Assembly: GCF_003002825.1 (NCBI RefSeq)
Contig: NZ_PVTE01000011.1
Span: 1 to 64,000 of the forward strand
Length of the DNA stretch: 64,000 nucleotides
DNA from: Spirosoma oryzae
Lineage (GTDB): Bacteria > Bacteroidota > Bacteroidia > Cytophagales > Spirosomataceae
Direction: 5' to 3'
Below are positions 54,626 to 63,530 of the stretch, one piece after another (position 1 is the first letter of the stretch; every line of letters starts with the position of its first letter). Both the position numbers and the translations under genes were made by a program. The notes beneath the pieces are model-generated. The model saw nothing but the letters and a program-made list of their open reading frames with translations. It had not been told where the DNA came from and ran no database searches.

Positions 54626-55520
54626 ACTGTTCGCGGAAGTAGTCGATGATGGCTTGTTTGTCGCGCCCGGCTCGTAAAAACACTTCCATCAGCTTGGCGT
54701 CGACGAGCATGCGGTACCAGAGGGCCTGAAAGAAGCACCACACGAATCCCGGTTTACCGTCCAGAAAGCCGAGCCGCACAAAGTACCGGTACAGGAAATA
54801 CAGAATCGGCCGGGTAAACAGCGGCAGCGAAGCATACTTGAGCTTGATGTACCGCACACGCTGATCCTGCGTTCCGAACAGTTTGGGCTGCACCGTTTCG
54901 GCCTTTTCGGGGTCGAACTGATACCGGTAATTGAGCAGGTTAATCATTTCCAGAATCGTGTAATGATTATGCTTCTGCGTCCACCAGGTCAGGTTGTTCA
55001 GGTTATGATCGACCAGGTCGTGAGCAAACTGCATTGTATCGCCCTGCGTCAGTTTGATGTGTTCGTCGTGCCAGACCTGCTCGCACATGCCCTGCCCCCG
55101 ACGCCAGAGCCGTAACAGCCAGATCGGGTAGAAACCGCCGTGTTTCATCCAGCGATCCATAAAAAATACGCGCCGTTTGACGTAAATCCCGGAGACTGGG
55201 TCAGGTACGGTATGCATGCGCCGGTTGATTTCATCGGCCAGTTCAGGCAGTACGTATTCGTCGGCGTCCATCCGCATCAGCCAGGTCGTGGTGAAAGGCG
55301 TATTGGTAATGCCATAGTTGAACTGAGTAGCATAGTTGACCCACGGATTCTGCACGACAACAGCACCCATCGACCGAGCAATCTCGACGGTTCGATCCGT
55401 CGAAAACGAATCGACAATAAAGATTTTATCGGTAAATGGTAACAGACTTTGCAGACACCGAACGATGTGTTTCTCTTCGTTGTGGGTCAGGATAATGACA
55501 GATACGTCGGTCATAAACAA
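54591..55520 (-). CDS. Glycosyltransferase family 2, WaaE-like
   Basis: A 309-residue GT-A enzyme with VSVIILTHNEEKHIVRCLQSLLPF, IVDSFSTDRTVEIARSMGA, the DXD-type MRMDADEYVL, and a basic C-terminal part. It resembles beta-glucosyltransferases of the WaaE/KdtX type. ATGs at 55520 and 55514 are both possible. It is read leftward in the same unit as the WcaF-like gene. Confidence 0.88.
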   Translation of the reverse strand: MFMTDVSVIILTHNEEKHIVRCLQSLLPFTDKIFIVDSFSTDRTVEIARSMGAVVVQNPWVNYATQFNYGITNTPFTTTWLMRMDADEYVLPELADEINRRMHTVPDPVSGIYVKRRVFFMDRWMKHGGFYPIWLLRLWRRGQGMCEQVWHDEHIKLTQGDTMQFAHDLVDHNLNNLTWWTQKHNHYTILEMINLLNYRYQFDPEKAETVQPKLFGTQDQRVRYIKLKYASLPLFTRPILYFLYRYFVRLGFLDGKPGFVWCFFQALWYRMLVDAKLMEVFLRAGRDKQAIIDYFREQYGKELAPKKSA

Positions 55521-55651
55521 GTGAAAGCCGTTTGCTAAATAGCATACCCGGCCGCTAGAATAGATCAGTAGCAGCCTGTATTTTAGATTGGCTGTACGAA
55601 CACCGAAAGGGAACGCAATACTATCACTTTTTTAAGATCATAAAAAGCTGC

Positions 55652-57634
55652 ATGAAGTATATCTACCTTGTAGTACTGGTATGTCTGGTAAAGCTGAGTT
55701 GGGCGCAGGTGTTGTTTGAGCAAATGCCCCGAGAACTACAACTTTATCCACGCAATAGTCAAAATCAGGCCACTGTACCTGTTAGTGGGACAGTTACTTC
55801 CGCCGGCTATCGTCGGGTCAGTGTGCATCTCTGGCGGGAAGGCAAGCTAAGTTCGGTTACGAGTCAGACACTATCGCCGGGCGCAACCAATCAATCGTTT
55901 CGGTTATCGACGGTTATCCGGGCCGAACCTGCCGACTATCGCTTTCGCGTTTTTTTGTACAAAAACAATGATTCGACACTCGTCGCCGATTCGCAGCGCA
56001 TCGTTTGTGGCGATGTATACGTATTGTACGGTCAGTCGAATATCATCCCCGGAACCGCGCTGGCCGAACGATATGGGGCTGATTTTAACGATCGGTATCT
56101 GCGCAACTGCACGTATGCCTACGGTGCATCGGATCTGGCGGCTTCAATGCGCTGGTATCCGGCTAAAGAACCATTTGCCTCGGTGGGTTCTGTCGGCCTG
56201 ACGATTCAGCGGCTGATTCTGGAGCAGTATGGTATTCCGACCGCCATCATCAACGGAGCCGTTGGGGGGGCCACCATCCTGGCTCTGTCGGCACGTGATC
56301 CCCTTAATCATGCGAACATGAGTACACCGTATGGGCGTTTGCTGTTCCGGACGCAGTGGGCGGGTGTGCAGAAAAATGTTAAAGCTATTTTGTGGCGACA
56401 GGGCGAAGCGGAATCGGGGGGAGATGCAACTGGCTACGGCGAAAAATTTACGACACTATACAAGCAGCTACGGGAAGACTATGGCAATACCCGCATCTAT
56501 CTGGCACAGGCTAATTTGTTGGGAAGTGGGAGTAATGACGCGGGTACGTTGCGCGACTTTCAGCGACGAGCCCGGCAACAGTTCAGCAATGTAGAGACTA
56601 TCGCAACGGTAGGCACCCGCGACTACGATGGTACCCACTACGCTGACGACGGCTACCGGCAACTGGCTTTCGAGCAATTTCGGCTATTAGCCCGCGATTT
56701 TTACGGGGCTACGGATACGCTGCAAATCGGGTCGCCCGACGTCAAAAAGGTGTTTTATAGTGCCCGCCGTGATTCGATAACGCTGGTATTCGAGCCGTCG
56801 ATGCAGATGGTGTGGCGTGATACGGTGTACTATAATTTTGCAACGGGCGCAAAAACGGGAAGCCGCTTTCAGAAAGATGCCTTCCTGCTGGCCAATAAAG
56901 CCGGGCAGGTAGTCGGTGGTGCTGCCGTTGGTAACCGGGTTGTGTTGCGACTTAGTCAGTCATCGACAGCCAAAACGCTGACGTATCTGCCCCCTTATTT
57001 CGCCGACGCACTTTCTCCTTTCTACAACGGACCAACCCTGCGTAACAGCCGGGGGATGCGGGCGTTCACGTTTGCCGATGTAGCTATTGCCGACTGGATT
57101 GCTGGCTCGACTCAACTAGTGGCTACGGCCGTTTCGGATCAACAAATTCGCCTGAATTGGACGGCGTCAACGGCTGGTTCACAGCAGCTTATCGAACGGG
57201 CCATCGGGCAGTCGGGTACTTTTCAAGTGATAGGAACCGTCAGTGGAACAACTACTTCCTATACCGATACCGGCATTACCGATTCATTTGGGCTGTATCA
57301 ATACCGGATTCGGGCGATAAGTTCGGTATCGGAATCCGATTACAGCAACGTCGCGACTGCTAAACCGCTCCTGTTAGGAATTGGCGATACGCCGGTTGCC
57401 CGGCTGTTTCCCAACCCCGTCGGAACTGATCGGCAACTTCAGGTAGATGCTGGCGTTTTGGCGATTAGCGCGGTCATCATCCGGGATGTGCAGGGCAGGA
57501 CCGTCAGTGAGTGGCGCGGACGCCCGGTCAGCGCACTGACCGTATCGGTGCAGTCGCTATCAGCCGGCCTGTACATTGCCGACATCACAACGGCCGAAGG
57601 ACAGACGCAGCAGGAGAAGCTATTGATTCGCTAA
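55652..57634 (+). CDS. T9SS-secreted SGNH esterase with Fn3 domain
   Basis: A 660-residue protein with a signal peptide (about 1-18). The SGNH/SASA esterase domain has YVLYGQSNIIPG (Ser), WRQGEAESGGD, and DGTHYADDGYRQLA (Asp/His). A fibronectin-III-like domain (about 480-570) follows, then a type A T9SS C-terminal sorting domain (LFPNPVGTDRQLQVDAG to SLSAGLYIADI...KLLIR). It is probably exported to the surface to deacetylate a glycan, perhaps the polymer made here. A paralogue is at 1328-3361. Confidence 0.85.
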   Translation: MKYIYLVVLVCLVKLSWAQVLFEQMPRELQLYPRNSQNQATVPVSGTVTSAGYRRVSVHLWREGKLSSVTSQTLSPGATNQSFRLSTVIRAEPADYRFRVFLYKNNDSTLVADSQRIVCGDVYVLYGQSNIIPGTALAERYGADFNDRYLRNCTYAYGASDLAASMRWYPAKEPFASVGSVGLTIQRLILEQYGIPTAIINGAVGGATILALSARDPLNHANMSTPYGRLLFRTQWAGVQKNVKAILWRQGEAESGGDATGYGEKFTTLYKQLREDYGNTRIYLAQANLLGSGSNDAGTLRDFQRRARQQFSNVETIATVGTRDYDGTHYADDGYRQLAFEQFRLLARDFYGATDTLQIGSPDVKKVFYSARRDSITLVFEPSMQMVWRDTVYYNFATGAKTGSRFQKDAFLLANKAGQVVGGAAVGNRVVLRLSQSSTAKTLTYLPPYFADALSPFYNGPTLRNSRGMRAFTFADVAIADWIAGSTQLVATAVSDQQIRLNWTASTAGSQQLIERAIGQSGTFQVIGTVSGTTTSYTDTGITDSFGLYQYRIRAISSVSESDYSNVATAKPLLLGIGDTPVARLFPNPVGTDRQLQVDAGVLAISAVIIRDVQGRTVSEWRGRPVSALTVSVQSLSAGLYIADITTAEGQTQQEKLLIR

Positions 57635-57796
57635 GTGGGTGTTGGCGTTAAAGAACGGCAGGGGATAAACCGAAACGCTGGTTTCGCTGGGTACGAAGAT
57701 TGAAATTTTTGTGGGGAAGTGAATCACTTCGGGGGCTGTCAGGCAATCAAGGGATAGCACGAATAATCAGCGCCCACACATCTGTCAATCTGGTTC

Positions 57797-58858
57797 ATGA
57801 ATACACTCAGCGTTTTTCGACCAACCACGTTTCGTTCTATTCAGGTTATGCGCGGCATTGCGTGTCTACTCGTACTGGCGTTTCATGTCGCCTTACAGTT
57901 AGACACGTACTACGGCATTAGCTGGCCGAAAGTGCTCTTTGCACAGGGATATGCCGGGGTCGATTTGTTTTTTGTCATCAGCGGCTTTGTCATTGCCTAC
58001 AGCAGTCAGTCATTGATTGGCAGGCCCACGTTTTTTGGGCGATACTGGCTGAAGCGGCTTATTCGCATTTACCCGTTATACTGGCTTGTTCTTATCCTGT
58101 CGATCGTTGGTCTGGTCTTGACGGCTCCCGCCAAAGTACCGACCGGAACTGCACCGGCTGTGATCGAACATTGGTTGACTGTTGCGCTTCTGATACCGGG
58201 GCATGAGGCCGTCAACGCGGTTAGCTGGTCGCTCAGTTACGAACTCTACTTTTATGCGTTGTTCAGCTTGCTTATACTACGCAGACAAGCGTGGTACGTC
58301 TTGATCGGCATTGGAAGCGTAACGTTGATTCACGTTTTGGGAGCACCAGCTCATACCGAGACCAGTTTCTTTTTTAGTCCGTTCGCGCTAGAATTCTACC
58401 TGGGCGTAGCCATATGGTATGTCTCCGCACGAATCGAGCGGCCATCATGGCTTGCGGTCAGTTCGGTGATTGCAGCCATAGCCATTGTTAGCATATGGCA
58501 GTCAACGGTCACGAACGAAGACCATCTGCAACGGACTATCGTGTCTGGAACGGCTTCGGGATTGCTGGTCTTCGCCGGGATTGTGTTTGAGCAGAATGGG
58601 CAGTTTCGTAGCCCTAACTGGCTATGTGCTATCGGCGATGCATCGTATGTGCTATATCTGCTTCACCTGCCCTGTCTGATTATCATCAATAAATGGCTGA
58701 TCGGGCAGAAACCAGGTCAATTATCAGTGTTAGCCATCAATGGCGCGACCATTTTATTGCTGATGATCGTTAGTCACTACCTGCATGTTCACCTGGAGAA
58801 GCCGACGATGCGCCGGCTACTTATTCGTTCTGCCAAACCGAAATCACTGCGTTTATGA
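57797..58858 (+). CDS. OafA/YrhL-type membrane acyltransferase (acyltransferase 3)
   Basis: A 353-residue polytopic protein with about ten membrane helices. The family motifs are RSIQVMRGIACLLVLAFHV (catalytic His), GYAGVDLFFVISGFVI, and RYWLKRLIRIYPLYWLVL. It transfers acetyl or other acyl groups to surface polysaccharide. It overlaps the convergent GT4 gene by 6 bp. It is the second acylating enzyme of the cluster with the WcaF-like protein. Confidence 0.92.
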   Translation: MNTLSVFRPTTFRSIQVMRGIACLLVLAFHVALQLDTYYGISWPKVLFAQGYAGVDLFFVISGFVIAYSSQSLIGRPTFFGRYWLKRLIRIYPLYWLVLILSIVGLVLTAPAKVPTGTAPAVIEHWLTVALLIPGHEAVNAVSWSLSYELYFYALFSLLILRRQAWYVLIGIGSVTLIHVLGAPAHTETSFFFSPFALEFYLGVAIWYVSARIERPSWLAVSSVIAAIAIVSIWQSTVTNEDHLQRTIVSGTASGLLVFAGIVFEQNGQFRSPNWLCAIGDASYVLYLLHLPCLIIINKWLIGQKPGQLSVLAINGATILLLMIVSHYLHVHLEKPTMRRLLIRSAKPKSLRL

Positions 58859-60025
58859 AGCCGCGTTCTCAGCTTTGCGGTGGCGGATAGCCGCTTCGTA
58901 AGCCCGCAACATCTGCCGCGCCACAATATCCATGTCGTATTGGGTGCGTAGAAGATTGGTTGCGTTCTGGCTTAGCTGCTGCCGTAGCGAAGGATTACCC
59001 ATGAGTCGTTCCAGACCGGCGCATACGCTGTCGGGGGTTAGTTCAACCAGTCCGGCAGCTTCGTGCGTGCGGATCGCTTCGCCGAAGCCAACCCGGTCTG
59101 ATACCAGTGCGGGTGTACCGGCAGCCATCGCTTCGAGTACGGCAATCGAAAAGCCTTCGGAGTAAGACGGTAGCGTAAACAAATCGGCGTCGTGCAACGC
59201 GGCCTTTTTATCATCGCCGGTCAGCATACCGACCAGCCGTATGGAATCGTTCAGCTGATTGTCCTGAATAAACTGCCGTGCCGTGGCCTCGTACCCGTCG
59301 TCGGGACCAGCCAGTACGAGTAGGGTCTCTGGATGCTGCTGAACGTAATCGCGGAATGCGGGCAGCAGGAGATCGAGCCCTTTTTTTTCGTTGAGCCGGC
59401 TCATAAATAGTACCATCGGCCGGTCGGCGGGCAGGTCGAACTTCTGCCGGAAGGTACCTTTGGGTGGTAAGCTAGTGAAGTCGCTCATTCGGACCCCGTT
59501 GGGAATCAGTTCGATGCGTGGGTGCTCATCGCCGAAATAGCGTAGCAGGTCGGCCCGTTCGTCGGTGTTATTGATGTGCACCAGATCGGCCCGGCGGAGG
59601 TAGGCGCGTTGGGCCAGTCGGTCGATCAGACTTTTCTTCCAGTTGTTGTGGGCGTAAGCCCAGCGGTCGAGCACGCCGTGAATCGTGACGACTTTGGCGA
59701 CGGACCGATCCGTCATAAACGGTGCCAGCGAGCCGAAATGCCAGAGGGCGTGGCAATGCACCACGTCGTATTCGTGGATATGCTGTTGCAAGTAGCGGTA
59801 CAGGCCGATCGAGAACTCGCGGAAGTAGTTACTAACGGGCGTGGTCCGGGGAAACAGAATCAGCCGGGCACCGTCGGGAACGGGGTAGGGGCGCTCGTTG
59901 GGCGAGATCGGACTTAGAATATCGACCTGATGACCGTCGCGCAGGGCTACCTGCGTATGATCGAAGATAATTTTGGGCGGGCCACCGATCTCCCAGCTAT
60001 AGGCACAGATATTCAGAATTCGCAT
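58853..60025 (-). CDS. Glycosyltransferase family 4
   Basis: A 390-residue GT-B enzyme: MRILNICAYSWEIGGPPKIIFDHTQVA, HCHALWHFG, NGVRMSDF, MSRLNEKKGLDLLLPAF and SYSEGFSIAVLEAMAAGTPALVSD with the E-x7-E pattern. It is one of two adjacent GT4 genes, with a 17-bp gap to the next. Confidence 0.92.
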   Translation of the reverse strand: MRILNICAYSWEIGGPPKIIFDHTQVALRDGHQVDILSPISPNERPYPVPDGARLILFPRTTPVSNYFREFSIGLYRYLQQHIHEYDVVHCHALWHFGSLAPFMTDRSVAKVVTIHGVLDRWAYAHNNWKKSLIDRLAQRAYLRRADLVHINNTDERADLLRYFGDEHPRIELIPNGVRMSDFTSLPPKGTFRQKFDLPADRPMVLFMSRLNEKKGLDLLLPAFRDYVQQHPETLLVLAGPDDGYEATARQFIQDNQLNDSIRLVGMLTGDDKKAALHDADLFTLPSYSEGFSIAVLEAMAAGTPALVSDRVGFGEAIRTHEAAGLVELTPDSVCAGLERLMGNPSLRQQLSQNATNLLRTQYDMDIVARQMLRAYEAAIRHRKAENAAS

Positions 60026-60042
60026 AGGGCGCGAAAATAGGG

Positions 60043-61203
60043 TTAAGCAGTCACTTTCGTAAAACCAGCCAGCATTTCGCGGGCAACGACCTCCGGCGCG
60101 TAAGGCGCAATCTGGTCGAGTGCCGCCTGTCGCATTGCTCGCGTATCAACCCGGCCGGTCATAAAATTTGTCAGCAACTGCGTCAGTTGGTCGGTATTGG
60201 CCGGGTCGAACACAAAGCCGGTTGTACCATCGCGGACCAGATCCGGCACACAGCCGCATTGACTGGAGACGATGACCGGCAACCCACAAACCATCGCTTC
60301 GTTGACGACCAGTCCCCAGGGTTCGGACTGACTGGGCAACACGAGTACATCGCTTAACGCCAGGAAAGCCGGTACCCGGTACCAGGGTTGCGCTGGCTGA
60401 AATGAAACGACATTCGTAAGACCAAGCTCGGTTGTTTGTTGAAACAACGTCGGTTGGTCGGCCCCGTCGCCGAGCAGAATCAGACCCCAATCTGCGGCAG
60501 GTGCCTGCTGACGGGCTTGGGCGAAAGCTGTCAGTAGTGCCGGTACGTTTTTCACGCCGATCAGGCGACCTACGTAGATGAAGTTGCGGCTGGGCAGACG
60601 CAGGTGTTGCTGCTCAGCTTGTCGGGTCGACAGGGCCTGTTCATAAACGCGCCGGAGTGTTTGATTGTCGACCGCGTTTTTCCGTAGCAAAATTTTGCGG
60701 GGCGGTACGTTGAGTGCCAGCAAATAATCGGCGGAGCGGCTACCGAAGCAGAAAAAGCCGTCGAACAGACTGATTAACCAGCGTTTGAAGGCTTCTTTCG
60801 GGCCGGTACGCTGATTGTCGGCTGTCGTACTTTCATTCTGCATGATTATCCGAATGCCCCGCAGTTTGGCCCAGAACAGCAGCGCCAGTTGCGCCGGATC
60901 GTAATAACCCGTCAGCGTGATGACGTCGGGTTTGTACGCCCTTGCCCGATTCAACAGCGCTTTCGCGCGTTCAGTCGGGCTGGTGTCCTCGAAATACCGG
61001 TCGAAGAGCAGGTCGTAGCTGTACTGGTATACGGGTGCTTCCGCTGCCGTTGTTTCCATGCCCGCCCTTGATCGCTCGTTGCGGGCAATTTGTAGCACGT
61101 GCACCTGTACGTTGGTCTGTTTAGCCGCTTCACGTTGGAGGGCTTCGAAAACAGCCGCTTTGTAATGAGCCCACAGCAGGTTGTGGACGATCAGAATGCG
61201 CAT
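60043..61203 (-). CDS. Glycosyltransferase family 4
   Basis: 386 residues from the ATG at 61203. The frame is open to 61452, but the extra 83 residues lie inside the polymerase gene and lack the GT-B start. MRILIVHNLLWAHYKAAVFEALQRE is a proper N-terminus, followed by YVGRLIGVKNVPALL and SEPWGLVVNEAMVCGLPVIVSS. The start overlaps the stop of the polymerase gene by 1 bp (TAATG), so they are coupled. Confidence 0.9.
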   Translation of the reverse strand: MRILIVHNLLWAHYKAAVFEALQREAAKQTNVQVHVLQIARNERSRAGMETTAAEAPVYQYSYDLLFDRYFEDTSPTERAKALLNRARAYKPDVITLTGYYDPAQLALLFWAKLRGIRIIMQNESTTADNQRTGPKEAFKRWLISLFDGFFCFGSRSADYLLALNVPPRKILLRKNAVDNQTLRRVYEQALSTRQAEQQHLRLPSRNFIYVGRLIGVKNVPALLTAFAQARQQAPAADWGLILLGDGADQPTLFQQTTELGLTNVVSFQPAQPWYRVPAFLALSDVLVLPSQSEPWGLVVNEAMVCGLPVIVSSQCGCVPDLVRDGTTGFVFDPANTDQLTQLLTNFMTGRVDTRAMRQAALDQIAPYAPEVVAREMLAGFTKVTA

Positions 61204-62573
61204 TAGCTGACAGGAGAAGCGGCTGGTACGGCCGGCGCGTAAACAATGTGTTTGCGGTCCTGTAAATGCTCCGGAAACAGGTGCTCGATTCCCATAAATC
61301 GCGTCATGAGCGCCAGCGGAATCCAGAAGGATATTTCGTTGGGTCGACCACCCGTGAAGGCCGCGACCATAATCAGCATGTAGAAATAAGCCAGGAAAAC
61401 GCTGAGCTGATTCGGGTTGGTGCGCATGATGCCCAGCGAATGATACAGACACAGTGCGTTGACACCTCCGAACAGAATGAAACCCAGAATACCCATGTTG
61501 GTGAGCGATTCCAGGATCGGCACGTCCAGGTACAAATACTTGTAGCCGAAGCCGAGGATCAGCATGTGAATGTGACCAGTCAGTACGTTCGTGAAGAAAA
61601 GCGCGCTCATCGAGCGGTTAGCCGCCGAGTCGTCGAGTGTGGCTTTATAAGCCGCTCCCTGCGCTTTCGCCCCAAACAGCGCGTAGATATTGTCGAGATT
61701 ACGCTCCATAAAACTGAGAACGTACCCGTACAGGACTGCATAGACGTCGTAGTACTTGTTGATAAAGAAGCTAATGGCAACCATGCCAATGGCTACGATA
61801 ACCAGCGTGACGGGTTTGAAAATACCCCGGACAACGGCCCGAATCTGGGGTGGGCGGACGTTAAACGCCAGGAAGAACGCAATGGCAATGAGCAGGGCCA
61901 GGATAGACGAGCGCGTCTGAGTCAGCACGAGTACGGCCAGATTGACCATGCCAGCGAACAAGGCGAACAGCCGCAGAAAGATATTGGTGTCTGATCGGAT
62001 AAGCCAGATTGCGCAGGCGACGATACCCATGAAGGCATTTCGCGAAAATACGTGTGGATTTCCGCCGTCGTCGTTGTCGCCCAGCGTGATCGTGGCCCGC
62101 TGACCAATGGCCCAGCTTGGGTTTGTAATCAGCGAATAGATCAGGCCGAGATTGGAGACGAATGTAAAGAACACGACCACGAAGATGAATACACGGGCGA
62201 TGTCATTCGGAATATTGATCAGCAGAAACAGGAAAATAAGCGCATAGGCATAGTAAATCATGTCTTTGTCGTAATCCTTAAAACCGGGATCGCCCAGGTA
62301 AGTAAACATGTACATGATACACAGGGCAATGAAGCCCAGCCCCATCCACAACATCGTCATGTTTGGGCGATACAACCGGCGCAGAAAGGTAAACGGTACC
62401 ATCAGTACCAGACCAAATGCGAAGGCAACTGCGGTAAAAACGGTACTACCCGGTGCCAGTTTCAGCGTCTCCCGGAAAAAGAAAATTAGTGGGTAGCCAT
62501 CGACCAGAATGCAGATGCCGACTACCATACGCATCAGGTCGATTGTTTCCAGAAAGTGGAGGAATTTGCGCAT
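61203..62573 (-). CDS. O-antigen ligase/polymerase-like (Wzy-type) membrane protein
   Basis: A 456-residue protein with about eleven membrane helices and a large periplasmic loop in the second half (DDSAANRSMSALFFTNVLTGH). TQTRSSILALLIAIAF and the flanking helices match the Wzy/WaaL superfamily. It is the natural polymerase for the repeat units made by the glycosyltransferases around it. It overlaps the next GT4 gene by 1 bp. Confidence 0.82.
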   Translation of the reverse strand: MRKFLHFLETIDLMRMVVGICILVDGYPLIFFFRETLKLAPGSTVFTAVAFAFGLVLMVPFTFLRRLYRPNMTMLWMGLGFIALCIMYMFTYLGDPGFKDYDKDMIYYAYALIFLFLLINIPNDIARVFIFVVVFFTFVSNLGLIYSLITNPSWAIGQRATITLGDNDDGGNPHVFSRNAFMGIVACAIWLIRSDTNIFLRLFALFAGMVNLAVLVLTQTRSSILALLIAIAFFLAFNVRPPQIRAVVRGIFKPVTLVIVAIGMVAISFFINKYYDVYAVLYGYVLSFMERNLDNIYALFGAKAQGAAYKATLDDSAANRSMSALFFTNVLTGHIHMLILGFGYKYLYLDVPILESLTNMGILGFILFGGVNALCLYHSLGIMRTNPNQLSVFLAYFYMLIMVAAFTGGRPNEISFWIPLALMTRFMGIEHLFPEHLQDRKHIVYAPAVPAASPVS

Positions 62574-62636
62574 CTATAAATTCGTATAAGGATCTATTCT
62601 GGTCTATCGTATGAAAGTACGCTCTGGGTAACTCGT

Positions 62637-63527
62637 TTATTTTCTAGACTGATTCAACATGAACCGATGACGAATATACGCCCAATCACCCCGAAATACG
62701 AACGTTGTCAGCTTGCGTAGCCGACAGTAGCGCCCCCAGAACCAGCTGCCCAGACCCGATTCCAGCATTGGGCTGTATTTGCGCTGTACCTGTTCGTGCT
62801 CCGCCAGGCCTACCGTGTTGGCAATGGTTGAGGATTTCGCGTCGGGCTGTACCCGGAAGCCACCCCAAAATTCCTTGACGTGTTTAAACGTAACTTCGGT
62901 ATGAACTCCCAAGCGCGCAATAATCTCGTAGTCGATAACGAAGCGGAGACTCTCATCCAGTAGCCCGTACTGCTCCATCAGCGACCGACGAATAAACAGC
63001 GACTGATTGAACACCTGCATGCCTTCGTAAATCTGACACTCGCGGCAGAAGGGCAATGCCTTCATCGACTCCAGAATAACGTCCTGTTCGTCGATGATGT
63101 ACATATCTCCGTAAAAAACCCCGGTGTCGGGGGTCTGACGCCAGGCTTCGGCGACCCGCTTCAGTGCGCCCGGTGCAAAGATGTCGTCGGAGTTCTGGAA
63201 GGCGACATAATCGCCGGTAGCCATTCGAAATCCTTTGTTGATGGCATCGGTCTGCCCCCGGTCTTTTTCGCTAACCCAGCCCGCCAGATACGGCTCATAT
63301 TTCCGGATAATGTCCAGCGTTCCGTCGGTAGAACCGCCGTCGATGATAAAATATTCGAGGTTCGGATACTGCTGATTCAGTACACTCAGAATCGTTCGCT
63401 CCAGATAAGCCGCCTGGTTGTACGAAGGGGTAACGACCGTTAGTTTCGGATACGTCAGGCCGTCCGCTGTCGGTTGAGGGCTGAAGGATTGCGTAACGAA
63501 GGCGCGCAGGGAAGGGGCAGAAGCCAT
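62637..63527 (-). CDS. Glycosyltransferase family 2
   Basis: A 296-residue GT-A enzyme: LTVVTPSYNQAAYLERTILSVLNQQYPNLEYFIIDGGSTDGT, SEKDRGQTDAINKGF and FQNSDDIFAPGA. The start is 3 bp after the upstream GT4 stop, so both sit in one transcript. It adds a sugar in the same polymer pathway. Confidence 0.9.
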   Translation of the reverse strand: MASAPSLRAFVTQSFSPQPTADGLTYPKLTVVTPSYNQAAYLERTILSVLNQQYPNLEYFIIDGGSTDGTLDIIRKYEPYLAGWVSEKDRGQTDAINKGFRMATGDYVAFQNSDDIFAPGALKRVAEAWRQTPDTGVFYGDMYIIDEQDVILESMKALPFCRECQIYEGMQVFNQSLFIRRSLMEQYGLLDESLRFVIDYEIIARLGVHTEVTFKHVKEFWGGFRVQPDAKSSTIANTVGLAEHEQVQRKYSPMLESGLGSWFWGRYCRLRKLTTFVFRGDWAYIRHRFMLNQSRK

Positions 63528-63530
63528 AAA

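Noticed and set aside
61204-61452. An N-terminal extension of the GT4 protein at 60043
   Set aside because: These codons lie inside the polymerase gene and precede a complete GT-B N-terminus at 61203.
61266-61994. A 242-codon open frame on the plus strand
   Set aside because: It is antisense to the Wzy-like gene; its highly charged, repetitive composition comes from complementary membrane-helix codons.
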